Of a stretch of 64,000 bases of DNA, positions 16,821 to 25,526 are shown piece after piece. The position numbers were made by a program, and so were the translations under genes. Position 1 is the stretch's first letter, and every line of letters begins with the position of its first letter. The notes below the pieces were generated by a model. That model searched no databases, was not told the DNA's origin, and saw nothing but the letters and a program-made list of their open reading frames with translations. The DNA comes from an uncultured Lachnospiraceae bacterium (GTDB lineage: Bacteria > Bacillota > Clostridia > Lachnospirales > Lachnospiraceae): assembly GCA_946554445.1 (NCBI GenBank), contig CAMNSD010000004.1:99889-163888 (forward strand), read 5' to 3'.

Positions 16821-16955
16821 ATGTGGAAAGTCATAGAAAAGCCGGGAAATGTTATTTATCTTGAATTGCTTTATATGGGATACGAGATCCAGGTATATAA
16901 TAATAATGGAAAAGAAATTGATTTTCTGCTTATGAAGAATCTGGATGATTTTTAA
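16821..16955 (+). pseudogene. Remnant of a DUF4143-type AAA ATPase
   Basis: A 44-residue frame: the core PGNVIYLELLYMGYEIQVYN, then GKEIDFLLMKNLDDF and stop. This matches the C-terminal DUF4143 region of ATP-binding proteins (usually ENIVYNELLRRGY...GKEIDFVA). The ATPase domain is absent. There is no ribosome site. The base composition is more AT-rich than that of neighbouring genes. Together with the XRE remnant it marks a decayed accessory insertion between spoVAD and ridA. Confidence 0.6.
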
Positions 16956-16968
16956 AAAGCCTGATAGG

Positions 16969-17010
16969 AAACGGCAGGAACAGTCCCCATAGCTGCCCTG
17001 CCGTTTCCAC
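16969..17010 (-). terminator. Hairpin after spoVAD
   Basis: A perfect 12-base stem, GGAAACGGCAGG with CCTGCCGTTTCC, just past the spoVAD stop. A T-run (TTTTT) follows about ten bases further on, so termination is likely but not classical. Confidence 0.6.
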
Positions 17011-17015
17011 TCTTT

Positions 17016-18035
17016 CTATGCACACTCATAATGCTCCAAAACCACCCCATGGGCAATGCCCGGTATGGTCTGGCCTTCATTAAAACTGGTCTTACTCAAA
17101 AGCGCCCCCGTGGGTACGAAAAGCACTCTCTTCCAGACGCCTTCCTGCAATTTCTTTAAGATATAAGCCGACAGTACCACTGCACTGCAGCCGCATCCGG
17201 AACCGCCCGCATCCGTATGCTGTTTCTCACTCTCAAAAATCTCTATCCCACAGTCCATATGCTGTTTGGTGATGTCAATCTGCATTTCCGCAAGCAGGTC
17301 AAACAGCAGTTTCTGACCTACCATGCCCAGGTCTCCAGTGATGATCTTATCATAATCCTTGGGTGCCCTGCCGAAGTCCTCTAAATTCTGTCTAATCGTA
17401 TCGGCCGCAGCGGGGGCCATACATGCGCCCATATTCATGGAATCCTTAATCCCATAATCTACAATCTTCCCGATGGTGACGCCCTCCATGACGGCGCATA
17501 CCTGCTCACCGGGCTGGGCCGAGAGAATAAAAGCGCCGCTGCCCGTCACCGTCCAAGTGGCAGATTTGGGCCGCTGGTTGCCATAGGCCAGAGGGAAACG
17601 AAACTCCTTCTCCGCACTGGCAAAATGGCTGGAAGTAATACAGGCGACCTTCTGGGCAAAAGCACTCGCCACGGCCATTCCTCCCATGGCAAGGGACAAA
17701 CCGCAGGTAGAACAAGCCCCATAAAGCCCCACATGGGGCACCTGATACCCCGCCAACCCAAAACTGCTGGCAATGGACTGCCCTAACAAATCACCTGCAA
17801 AGACCATCTGTAGATCGTCTTTTACCAGTTTTGCCTTGCCAAGAGCAATTTCCAGCGCCTCCTTCTGCAAGCTGCTCTCCGCATCCTCCCAGTTCTGGGC
17901 GCCAAACATATCGTCATACCCGGCCTTATCAAACAACTTGCCCATGGGGCCCTGGGCTTCCTTACTGCCCACGATGGATGCACTGCTGATGATATAGGGT
18001 TTACATGTAAACTGAACACTCTGCTTTCCTAACAT
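17016..18035 (-). CDS. spoVAD: Stage V sporulation protein AD
   Basis: A thiolase-fold protein of 339 residues that binds dipicolinic acid and sits with the SpoVA channel at the spore inner membrane. Recognisable blocks are FTCKPYIISSASIVGSKEAQ at the start, GLYGACSTCGLSLAMG, TGSGAFILS, ITGDLGMVGQ and DAGGSGCGCSAVVLSAY. The ATG at 18035 has AAAGGAG upstream; the longer frame from 18056 begins inside that site. It normally sits between spoVAC and spoVAE. Here spoVAC is about 28 kb away, and a separate sigma-G-type promoter precedes this gene. Confidence 0.95.
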   Translation of the reverse strand: MLGKQSVQFTCKPYIISSASIVGSKEAQGPMGKLFDKAGYDDMFGAQNWEDAESSLQKEALEIALGKAKLVKDDLQMVFAGDLLGQSIASSFGLAGYQVPHVGLYGACSTCGLSLAMGGMAVASAFAQKVACITSSHFASAEKEFRFPLAYGNQRPKSATWTVTGSGAFILSAQPGEQVCAVMEGVTIGKIVDYGIKDSMNMGACMAPAAADTIRQNLEDFGRAPKDYDKIITGDLGMVGQKLLFDLLAEMQIDITKQHMDCGIEIFESEKQHTDAGGSGCGCSAVVLSAYILKKLQEGVWKRVLFVPTGALLSKTSFNEGQTIPGIAHGVVLEHYECA

Positions 18036-18099
18036 GCCGCTATCTCCTTTACTCATACCGGACAGCGTATGTAACCGCCGTCAACCTGTTTTATAATGA

Positions 18100-18129
18100 T
18101 AGTATGCATGTTTTTTCTTTTCATTATTC
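18100..18129 (-). promoter_or_regulatory. Sigma-G-type forespore promoter of spoVAD
   Basis: On the minus strand GAATA (18129-18125) and CATACTA (18106-18100) are separated by 18 bases, a near-consensus sigma-G promoter. The spoVAD start codon is about 65 bases downstream. The same CATACTA box precedes spoVAA. Confidence 0.7.
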
Positions 18130-18208
18130 CCGTCATTATTCCCGATTCCCGTGCAATCCAAAACTGCGCATAAAATACCCGCATTGGGGGAATTTTATGG
18201 TATAAATG

Positions 18209-18880
18209 TTATGCCTCCACCGGAATCATATCATACGCGATGTCCTGATCCTCCTGACTGCAGACCGCCACACAATAATCCCCAAATTCATCATATTCTT
18301 TCATATGATAGTATTTGGCATCCACCTTATGCCGCACCCGGATCCTCTGACTCTCCTCGTCCACATGGACTGCAAAATCCGAAAGTGGCAGCGACATGCC
18401 CCTGCCGGTGACTTTTAGGAAGCTCTCTTTCATCGTCCAGATGCGAAACATCCTCCTTGTCCGCTCCGTTTCCTCCTCCACCGCATACAGCCAATTCTGT
18501 TCCTCCTCGGCAAAGAATCGGTCCGCTACTTTAAGACGCCCCTGTCTGATCTGCTCAATATCATTCCCAACCGGATGGTCCCCGATACTGCAGATGGCAT
18601 AGTCTCCCGAATGGGAAAGAGAAAAATGAATCTCTGAATGATATTTTAAGACAGGTTTTCCCCATTTTCCAATCTCATATTCAACGCTGCGCTCCCGCAA
18701 TCCATAGGCCGCCAGCGCATGATCCAGCAAAAGTCCCGCTCCCAGACTTCTGTTTTTGTCCTTTTCATGTTTTAGGAGCGCCGCCTTCTGCTGTCTGTAA
18801 GGCGACAAGATCTTAATCTTCTCCTGAAACAATGCTTCGTTATCAAAACACCGTACATCCATATAGTACGTATAAATCAT
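18209..18880 (-). CDS. 4'-phosphopantetheinyl transferase (Sfp type)
   Basis: Transfers the phosphopantetheine arm of CoA to carrier proteins. The protein is 223 residues. Conserved parts are GKWGKPVL, HFSLSHSGDYAICSIG, PVGNDIEQI (magnesium-binding Asp and Glu) and FRIWTMKESFLKVTGRG. The position that is usually Val or Ile in the GxDIE motif is Asn here. The ATG at 18880 follows GGAGG by six bases. The gene lies 31 bases after the SUV3-like helicase. No polyketide or peptide synthetase is nearby, so the target is probably the fatty-acid carrier protein or a distant cluster. Confidence 0.9.
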   Translation of the reverse strand: MIYTYYMDVRCFDNEALFQEKIKILSPYRQQKAALLKHEKDKNRSLGAGLLLDHALAAYGLRERSVEYEIGKWGKPVLKYHSEIHFSLSHSGDYAICSIGDHPVGNDIEQIRQGRLKVADRFFAEEEQNWLYAVEEETERTRRMFRIWTMKESFLKVTGRGMSLPLSDFAVHVDEESQRIRVRHKVDAKYYHMKEYDEFGDYCVAVCSQEDQDIAYDMIPVEA

Positions 18881-18911
18881 GTCCAACCTCCATAACGCCT
18901 CTATAGACTTC

Positions 18912-21152
18912 TCAGATTCTCCTTCCTCCTATCCTGCCATAACAGCGCTCGCAGACCGGATACGCATAATCCCACATAAGCGGTCTGCCGCAGATGCGGC
19001 ATTTTTTCTCAAACTGCCCTTTGTCCTCCTTAAGCATCTCACCAATCTCATGCTGGGCCCACTCCCTATTGGCTGCCACCTCTTCCTTATCGACTACCCA
19101 AGCCATCCTAGCGGAAAACTGGGTATACAAATCAAGCTGTTTGTAATAGGATTCCAGCCCTTCCAGTGAAAAATCCTTGGGCAGCATCGGACATTCCCGT
19201 TGTTTCTCCGGTCTTTCACAATAGCGCAGCCATAACTGCAGCACATCCCGGTCCTTCACATCAAAAGGACAGGTGATTAGCGTAAGCACCAGCTTCCTAT
19301 CATCCATATAGGGAATTTTCTTCCTGTAATTCTTCAGATACTTATATTTGTTGATACTTTCCGCCATGGAGATTTTGTCATACATGGGCAGGTCACGAGT
19401 CTTTTCCCAGGCCGCTATGACTTCGTCCAGTTCCAGGTCGATATCCAGCAAAACTTCCGGGAAACCGACTCGGGCACGCTTGAGCGGATAAAAGGGCTCC
19501 GCCAGCTTCTTACCCACATATTCCATATCCATAGCAGACTGTACATATCCCACATCATAATAGCCGTACCGACCGGCCCGGCCCGCAATCTGCCTGATCT
19601 CCTCTGCTAGCAGTCTGCGCATGCCCACCCCATCAAACTTGGTAGTGCTCATAAAGATCACACGTCGAATAGGCAGGTTGATGCCCATGCCGATGGCATC
19701 CGTGGCCACCACGACCTGGTTATAACCTTCCGTAAAAAGACGCACCTGCTCCTGTCTGGTCTGGGGCGGCAGATTCCCGTAAATAACACTGGCTTTGATC
19801 CCCTTGCTTTCCAGTTCCGCCGCAATGGCCAGCACATTTTTCTTGGAAAAAGCAATCAAGGCATCTCCCTGTGCCACGTCATGTTCCATATCATAACGTT
19901 GTGGAATAAATTCCAACTTGGTATTGCGTTCATGAGTGACAATCTCATAGGTATCACCGCATCGTTCGATCATCTTCACCAGCAGATCTTTCGCCGTGCC
20001 GGAACTGCACACATGAATCTCCTCCGCCCGGATGCCAAGGATTGCTCTCGTCCAATAACTGCCCCGATTCTCATCCGCCATCATCTGTGCCTCGTCAATC
20101 ACGGCGATATCATAGACTTCCCGGATGTTTAAAATCTCCACTGTGGAGGCCTGTACAAAACTGCCCGGCGTAAGGATTGTCTCCTCACCAGTGATCATAT
20201 TGCAGGGGATGCCGGATGCCATCATCCTGTCATAGACTTCCAGCGCCAAAAGCCGCAATGGCCCCAGATAGATGCCCCGGTATGCCTGCCTGAGTCTCTG
20301 CAAAGCCTGGTAGGTCTTTCCGCTGTTGGTGGGACCGATATGCAGGATGAAATGTCGTTTCATGCCCCGCGCCTCCGGATACTGTTTCTCCGGCTCCGCC
20401 TCCATCAGTTCCTCAATCCGCTGTCCTACCAGATACTGCATATAGTCTTCTCTATAGATTTCATAGAGGGACTTTTTCTGTAAAAGCGCCGCCGTCTTCT
20501 CCATGGCCGCAATATCATCCGGCACGGCGCCCGACGCCATTTTTTTCAGGAAAGAAATATCCAGTCTGGCTAACATCCTGACAATCCGCCGGTATCTTTT
20601 CAGCCACGAAGTATCACGCACCACCACCGTATAACCGATCGTGGCTGCCTTCTTGTGCAGTTCCTTCATATCCGCCAATACCTGGTGGTTCTCCTGTTTC
20701 TTTTTGCGGGCAATACGGCGTTCCAGCTGTCCCAGCTGTTTCTCCGTTCCCCGGATCAAACGACGGTCCGAATCCGGCACAAACTGCAGGAACGCCTTTT
20801 CGTAGACCTTCCATACCTGTTCTGACACCTCATCCTGGACTCTGCCCTGACCACCCTGTCTTTTTTCACTTCGTTCCGCGCTATCCTTTCCTGGGCTGTC
20901 CTGCACGATACTGTCCTGCCCCTTATCATTCTGTCCGGCATTTTTCTTTCCCAATGTGTCCTGTCCGGCGGATTGCTCCACTCTCTGTGCCACGTCCACA
21001 GCGCCCTTCTTTTTCCTGCGCCGCCGTCTTTTTTTCTGTACTGTCCCCGAATCCTTTACCTGTGTATTCTCCCTATCGTCTCGGTCAGCCGCCTGACTGC
21101 TTTCCTGTTCCCCAACAGTTTGTATCCCTGTTGTCTTTTTCTCATCCTGCAT
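18912..21152 (-). CDS. SUV3-like RNA helicase with C-terminal zinc motif
   Basis: A 746-residue superfamily 2 helicase resembling mitochondrial SUV3. Residues 1 to about 110 are low-complexity, with a basic run (KKRRRRRKKKG, 40-50) and Gln/Asp/Ser repeats. Residues 110-265 are helical. The helicase core follows: Walker A GPTNSGKT at 273-280, DEAQM at 353-357 in place of DEAD, motif V around VVATDAIGMGINLP, and motif VI QIAGRAGRYG at 521. The C-terminus has two cysteine pairs, CRIC at 718-721 and CERC at 734-737. In mitochondria SUV3 works with a 3'-5' exonuclease in RNA turnover; a similar role here is inference. It is co-directional with the phosphopantetheinyl transferase. Confidence 0.85.
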   Translation of the reverse strand: MQDEKKTTGIQTVGEQESSQAADRDDRENTQVKDSGTVQKKRRRRRKKKGAVDVAQRVEQSAGQDTLGKKNAGQNDKGQDSIVQDSPGKDSAERSEKRQGGQGRVQDEVSEQVWKVYEKAFLQFVPDSDRRLIRGTEKQLGQLERRIARKKKQENHQVLADMKELHKKAATIGYTVVVRDTSWLKRYRRIVRMLARLDISFLKKMASGAVPDDIAAMEKTAALLQKKSLYEIYREDYMQYLVGQRIEELMEAEPEKQYPEARGMKRHFILHIGPTNSGKTYQALQRLRQAYRGIYLGPLRLLALEVYDRMMASGIPCNMITGEETILTPGSFVQASTVEILNIREVYDIAVIDEAQMMADENRGSYWTRAILGIRAEEIHVCSSGTAKDLLVKMIERCGDTYEIVTHERNTKLEFIPQRYDMEHDVAQGDALIAFSKKNVLAIAAELESKGIKASVIYGNLPPQTRQEQVRLFTEGYNQVVVATDAIGMGINLPIRRVIFMSTTKFDGVGMRRLLAEEIRQIAGRAGRYGYYDVGYVQSAMDMEYVGKKLAEPFYPLKRARVGFPEVLLDIDLELDEVIAAWEKTRDLPMYDKISMAESINKYKYLKNYRKKIPYMDDRKLVLTLITCPFDVKDRDVLQLWLRYCERPEKQRECPMLPKDFSLEGLESYYKQLDLYTQFSARMAWVVDKEEVAANREWAQHEIGEMLKEDKGQFEKKCRICGRPLMWDYAYPVCERCYGRIGGRRI

Positions 21153-21368
21153 GGTTATTCTCTTTTCCTAAATTTTATCTCTCTTCCTAACGGATACTCT
21201 ATCCTGTATCGACTGTAGCAACGGATATTCTGGTATTTTCAATCTTTTTTCATCATAACATTATTTAATCCTCACTCGCAAGCTTAGTATATCCCTGTGC
21301 GAAAAAAATGAGTACCAAATAAAATTGATTTTATAGTGATATTGCTCTAAAATAAAAAGTAATAAAAG

Positions 21369-21480
21369 TAAACTCCTTCGGATGTTAACAAATCGAGCAT
21401 AGCTCGATTGCGACATTCGCTTCGCGGACTCGGCTGATAACCCTTCCATGTTAACTTCGCGAGATCCGCTTCGCGACTCG
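21369..21480. repeat. Diverged double-hairpin repeats, copies C and D
   Basis: The 360-base gap between the helicase and the HD-GYP regulator holds sequence related to the repeats at 10081-10192. Copy C runs from TAAACTCCTTCGGATGTTAA to CGCTTCGCGGACTCGG (21369-21433). It is split by a separate perfect hairpin, ATCGAGC-ATA-GCTCGAT. A second, shorter copy (GTTAACTTCGCGAGATCCGC and on) ends at 21480. The rest of the gap shows nothing I can name. Confidence 0.65.
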
Positions 21481-21514
21481 TACATCACGTTACTGGTATT
21501 AATCGAGGTGCTTT

Positions 21515-22603
21515 ATGAAGAATGTTATTTTGGTAGTGGATGATGATAAGACCAATTTGGCGCTGGCACAGAAGATTCTTGGTGCCCAGTATCGTATTGC
21601 CGCCGCCATCTCCGGCGCGACCGCTTTAAAATATCTGGAAAACCACCGTCCCGATTTAATCTTGCTGGATATCAATATGCCGGGGATGGATGGTTTTGAG
21701 GTTATGGAAAGGCTGCGGGCAAATGTTGCCACCGAATCGATTCCCGTTATCTTTCTGACGGCAGACAACCTTGCTGAGACAGAGATCAAATGTTTTCAGA
21801 TGGGAGCACTGGATTTCGTTGGTAAGCCCTTTGTTCCGGATATCCTCTTAAGCCGTGTCAGCAAGACCATCGAACTTGACCAGTACCGGCATAATCTGGA
21901 AAACATGGTGAACACCCAGGCGGAAAAAATCACGGAAAACGCCAGACGTCTGGGCATGATCCAGGAGTCTGTCATCATCGGCATGGCCAATCTGATTGAG
22001 AGTCGTGATGGCAGCACCGGCAAACACGTAAAAAATACACAGACCTACGTGAAGATGATCGCCGATGAACTGTATGCAAGAGGCCTGTTCCGGGAAGAGT
22101 TAACACCCGATTATATCCAGGATCTCTGCAAGGCCGCCCCACTCCATGATGTAGGAAAGATTAAGATTTCCGACGCCATTCTGCAAAAACCCGGCAGACT
22201 GACGCAGGAAGAATTTGAAACCATGAAGTTACATACCACGCACAGCCGCCAGATTATCAAGACCATCATCGGTGATATCGAAGACGAACACTATGTACAT
22301 ATGGTGGAAGATATCGCCATGTATCACCATGAGCGTTATGATGGCACCGGATATCCTACCGGTCTGACGGCAGAGAACATTCCCCTCTCCGCGAGAATCA
22401 TGGCCGTTGCCGATGTGTTCGATGCCCTCTATGAGGAACGCTGCTATAAGCCACCGGTCCGCCCCATTGAACGCATCATGCAGATTATGTCCGAAGGCAG
22501 GGGCACGCAGTTTGATCCTGTCATACTCGATGTGTTCATGGAACTGCTGCCGCAGCTGAAAGAATTGCTGCACATCTGTCCGGAGAATCCGGACAATAAC
22601 TGA
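21515..22603 (+). CDS. HD-GYP response regulator (c-di-GMP phosphodiesterase-like)
   Basis: A 362-residue regulator. Residues 1-120 form a receiver: DDDKTN acidic pocket, phosphorylated Asp in LILLDINMPGMDG, and the KPF lysine. A helical linker follows, then an HD-GYP domain with LHDVGKIKISDAIL, HHERYDGTGYPTGL and DVFDALYEERCYKPP. HD-GYP domains cleave cyclic di-GMP, and all the usual metal ligands are visible. TCGAGGTG precedes the ATG. It is the first of three co-directional signalling genes. The hybrid kinase 50 bases downstream has a phosphotransfer domain that could phosphorylate this receiver. Confidence 0.92.
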   Translation: MKNVILVVDDDKTNLALAQKILGAQYRIAAAISGATALKYLENHRPDLILLDINMPGMDGFEVMERLRANVATESIPVIFLTADNLAETEIKCFQMGALDFVGKPFVPDILLSRVSKTIELDQYRHNLENMVNTQAEKITENARRLGMIQESVIIGMANLIESRDGSTGKHVKNTQTYVKMIADELYARGLFREELTPDYIQDLCKAAPLHDVGKIKISDAILQKPGRLTQEEFETMKLHTTHSRQIIKTIIGDIEDEHYVHMVEDIAMYHHERYDGTGYPTGLTAENIPLSARIMAVADVFDALYEERCYKPPVRPIERIMQIMSEGRGTQFDPVILDVFMELLPQLKELLHICPENPDNN

Positions 22604-22652
22604 TTTGATGAGGAGAGTTTCCCGATCGTAGAGGAAAGGATGGTAATCGGTT

Positions 22653-25505
22653 GTGGATAATAATCAGTCAAAGACATCTCCGTCACACAAAAAACTAGAA
22701 CGTACCGTACTCGCTGTACTGACCTTGTATACATTAGCCATGTTTTTTACCAGCCAGCTTTATGGTTGGAGTACTTATGTCAAAGAATTTATCTTCTTTC
22801 CCATGGCAGCGGGATGGTTCGTCTATTTTCAGGAATCTTGGAATCATGAGCGCAGGGCCCGGTTCATAGCCGTCATGGTCTGGATCAATTTTATTCTTTT
22901 TGCGCTAAATACGGACAGTTTTCCTTCTATGCTCATCACCATGGCAGGCGTTATTGCTCTGCTCAGTATTTTCTGTATCCGACAGATTGTTTATCTTGGG
23001 CTGATCATCCCGATTTTTATCTTTCTCTATCACGGCCTGATTGCTAGAACGATCAGCTTCGCCAATATCCACGACATCCTCCGGTTCTGTATCCAGTTCT
23101 TCTCTCTCTACACTGTATCCGCAGTCATGTGGATCATTATCAGGGACCGTCAAGAAACCAGCGAACAGCTAATGGAAAACATCCAGGAACTGGAAATTGC
23201 CGAACGCAGCAAAGACGACTTTCTGGTAAACGTCTCCCATGAGATCCGCACCCCCATCAACGCGGTCTGCGGTTTGAGCGAGGCAATCCTACAAGAAGAC
23301 CTCCCTGCTTCTGTCTGGCGCGATGTGATAGACATTCAGACCGCTGGGCGCAATCTTCTCTCTACCGTCAGCAATATCTTGGATTTCTCGGAACTGGAAA
23401 GCGGCAGACTGGAACTGGCGGAAGAAAGTTATAACATCACCTCCACAATCACCGACATCATCAACACCGCAATGACTATGGATAACGGCCGGCGTCTGGA
23501 ACTGATTGTGGACTGCGATGCCAATCTGCCCAGCAACCTGTTGGGGGATGAGCAGAAACTGCGCCGCATTATCCTAAACCTGATCGGAAATGCCATCAAA
23601 TTTACCAAAGAAGGCGGCATCATCCTGCGTATCAAAAGCCGTAAGGAAGAATACGGCATTAATCTGATGGTCAGTGTAAAGGATTCTGGCATCGGCATCA
23701 AACGCGCCGATATGGAAAAAATCTTTACCAGTTTCAGTCAGGTGGACTCCAAGCGCAACCGTGAGGAAGGCGGTGTCGGCCTGGGACTGGCTATCACTCA
23801 GGCGCTCGTGCGCAGTATGGGCGGCTTCATCACCGTGGACAGCATCCCCGGAACGGGAAGTGAATTTTTGTTTACGGTACCGCAAAAAGTGTTGGACGAG
23901 ACACCCATTGTATCCATTAAAAACAAGAAAAACCTCTTTGCCGCCTGCTATATTAATCTGGATAAATACAACTATTCTGTTATCCGTGAAGGTTATGAAA
24001 GCTGTATCAACCATATCGCCAGTCAGTTCGGCATCCCCTTCCGTGTATGTCGGAACCTGCCGGAGTTAAAACGTCGGATGGAAAACGAATCCTACTCCCA
24101 TATTTTCATCGGTTGGGAAGAGTACAATGAAGACCGCAGTTTCTTTGAAAATCTTGCCCAGGATTGCACCGTGGTGCTCTTCTTAAACTATGGACAGGAA
24201 GTGTCTGTACGGGGCAATATGCTCCGCATCTATAAACCCTTTACCGTGCTGTCCATTGCCGCAGTTTTCAACGGGCAGAAACTAATCCAGAATGAAGAAC
24301 AGCATATCATGCTGCACAATAAGTTTGTCGCTCCTACGGCAAAAGTCTTAGTGGTAGACGATAATGCCATGAACCTTAAAGTCATGGCCAGACTCCTTCT
24401 GCCTTATCAGATTAAAGTCATTATGGCAGGAAGCGGCCAAGAAGCTTTGAACACTCTGAACACACCGGAATTTGACTGTGTCTTCCTTGACCATATGATG
24501 CCAGAGATGGACGGTGTAGAGACACTGCATAATATCCGCCAGAAACCCGGCGCATATTATCAGTCACTTCCCATCATCGCCTTTACGGCCAACGCCATAG
24601 GCGGTGCCAGGGAAATGTTCCTCTCTGAAGGATTTAATGATTTTATTGCCAAGCCGATTGAATTGAGTGTCTTGGAACGACTGCTCCGCCGTTATATTCC
24701 GATACAGAAACAAATGCTTGTCGAAGAAGACACCTCTGCTTCGGACGGTACTTCCGCCGCAGATTCTTCTGTCTCTTTTGATATAACGGAAACGGCAGAC
24801 AATACCAGGGAAGAAGCCGACGCCAAGGCCCTTGCCCTTTTGACCAGGTTCGGAATCAATATCGAACAGGGCTATTCTTACTGCGGAGATCAGGAAGGTC
24901 TGCGTGAAATCATGGGAATTTTTCACGCAGAAGGCCCCAAGCGTCAGGAGCAGCTTGCCCATTTGTTTCAGGAGCAGGACTGGAAAAATTATGTGATCAC
25001 GGTACATGCCCTAAAAGGAAACGCCAAAGGTATCGGCGCCGAAGCTCTCTCAGAACTTGCGAGGCAGCTTGAAATGGCTGGCAAGGAAAACCGAATCGAC
25101 TATATCTTAATGCACCATGAAGAACTGATGGAAAACTATAGACGGCTTCTGCATGCCCTGCAAGATAGCGCCTTCCTCTATCCAAACGGTCCGGCAAAAC
25201 AAGAACAGACTGCCGTCACCAACAAAGACGGCATTGACAGCGCACCCCCTCTTTCCACAGCAACAGAAGTGGATGAACAATCATTGTCCAACCTGATCAG
25301 TCAGTTGGAGGATAAACTGTCCGCTTTTGAAAATGAGGGCTTGGAAGAACTTTTTGACAGGCTTACAGCCCTTCAATACCGCGGGATTCCACTTGCAGGG
25401 CTTTCGGAAAAACTTCGGTTGATGACATACGACTTTGATTTCTTAAGCGCTTCCGAAGCGTTGACTGCCTGGAAAGAATCCCAGACAGACACCAATGCCA
25501 ATTAA
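22653..25505 (+). CDS. Hybrid histidine kinase with HPt domain
   Basis: A 950-residue membrane kinase starting with GTG. Six hydrophobic helices lie within residues 18-165. A dimerisation domain with H196 in SHEIRTPINAV and an ATPase domain (NLIGNAIKFTKEGG, DSGIGI, GVGLGLAI) follow. Residues 425-545 look like a receiver that has lost its acidic pocket. A true receiver (about 564-680) has D613 in FLDHMMPEMDG. An HPt domain carries H785 in VHALKGNAKGIGAEAL. This is a full His-Asp-His relay that still needs a final Asp, and the preceding HD-GYP regulator is the nearest candidate. The C-terminal 100 residues are acidic and helical. No periplasmic sensor domain is visible. Confidence 0.92.
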   Translation: MDNNQSKTSPSHKKLERTVLAVLTLYTLAMFFTSQLYGWSTYVKEFIFFPMAAGWFVYFQESWNHERRARFIAVMVWINFILFALNTDSFPSMLITMAGVIALLSIFCIRQIVYLGLIIPIFIFLYHGLIARTISFANIHDILRFCIQFFSLYTVSAVMWIIIRDRQETSEQLMENIQELEIAERSKDDFLVNVSHEIRTPINAVCGLSEAILQEDLPASVWRDVIDIQTAGRNLLSTVSNILDFSELESGRLELAEESYNITSTITDIINTAMTMDNGRRLELIVDCDANLPSNLLGDEQKLRRIILNLIGNAIKFTKEGGIILRIKSRKEEYGINLMVSVKDSGIGIKRADMEKIFTSFSQVDSKRNREEGGVGLGLAITQALVRSMGGFITVDSIPGTGSEFLFTVPQKVLDETPIVSIKNKKNLFAACYINLDKYNYSVIREGYESCINHIASQFGIPFRVCRNLPELKRRMENESYSHIFIGWEEYNEDRSFFENLAQDCTVVLFLNYGQEVSVRGNMLRIYKPFTVLSIAAVFNGQKLIQNEEQHIMLHNKFVAPTAKVLVVDDNAMNLKVMARLLLPYQIKVIMAGSGQEALNTLNTPEFDCVFLDHMMPEMDGVETLHNIRQKPGAYYQSLPIIAFTANAIGGAREMFLSEGFNDFIAKPIELSVLERLLRRYIPIQKQMLVEEDTSASDGTSAADSSVSFDITETADNTREEADAKALALLTRFGINIEQGYSYCGDQEGLREIMGIFHAEGPKRQEQLAHLFQEQDWKNYVITVHALKGNAKGIGAEALSELARQLEMAGKENRIDYILMHHEELMENYRRLLHALQDSAFLYPNGPAKQEQTAVTNKDGIDSAPPLSTATEVDEQSLSNLISQLEDKLSAFENEGLEELFDRLTALQYRGIPLAGLSEKLRLMTYDFDFLSASEALTAWKESQTDTNAN

Positions 25506-25526
25506 CAGAAAGGCCGGGTAACATTC

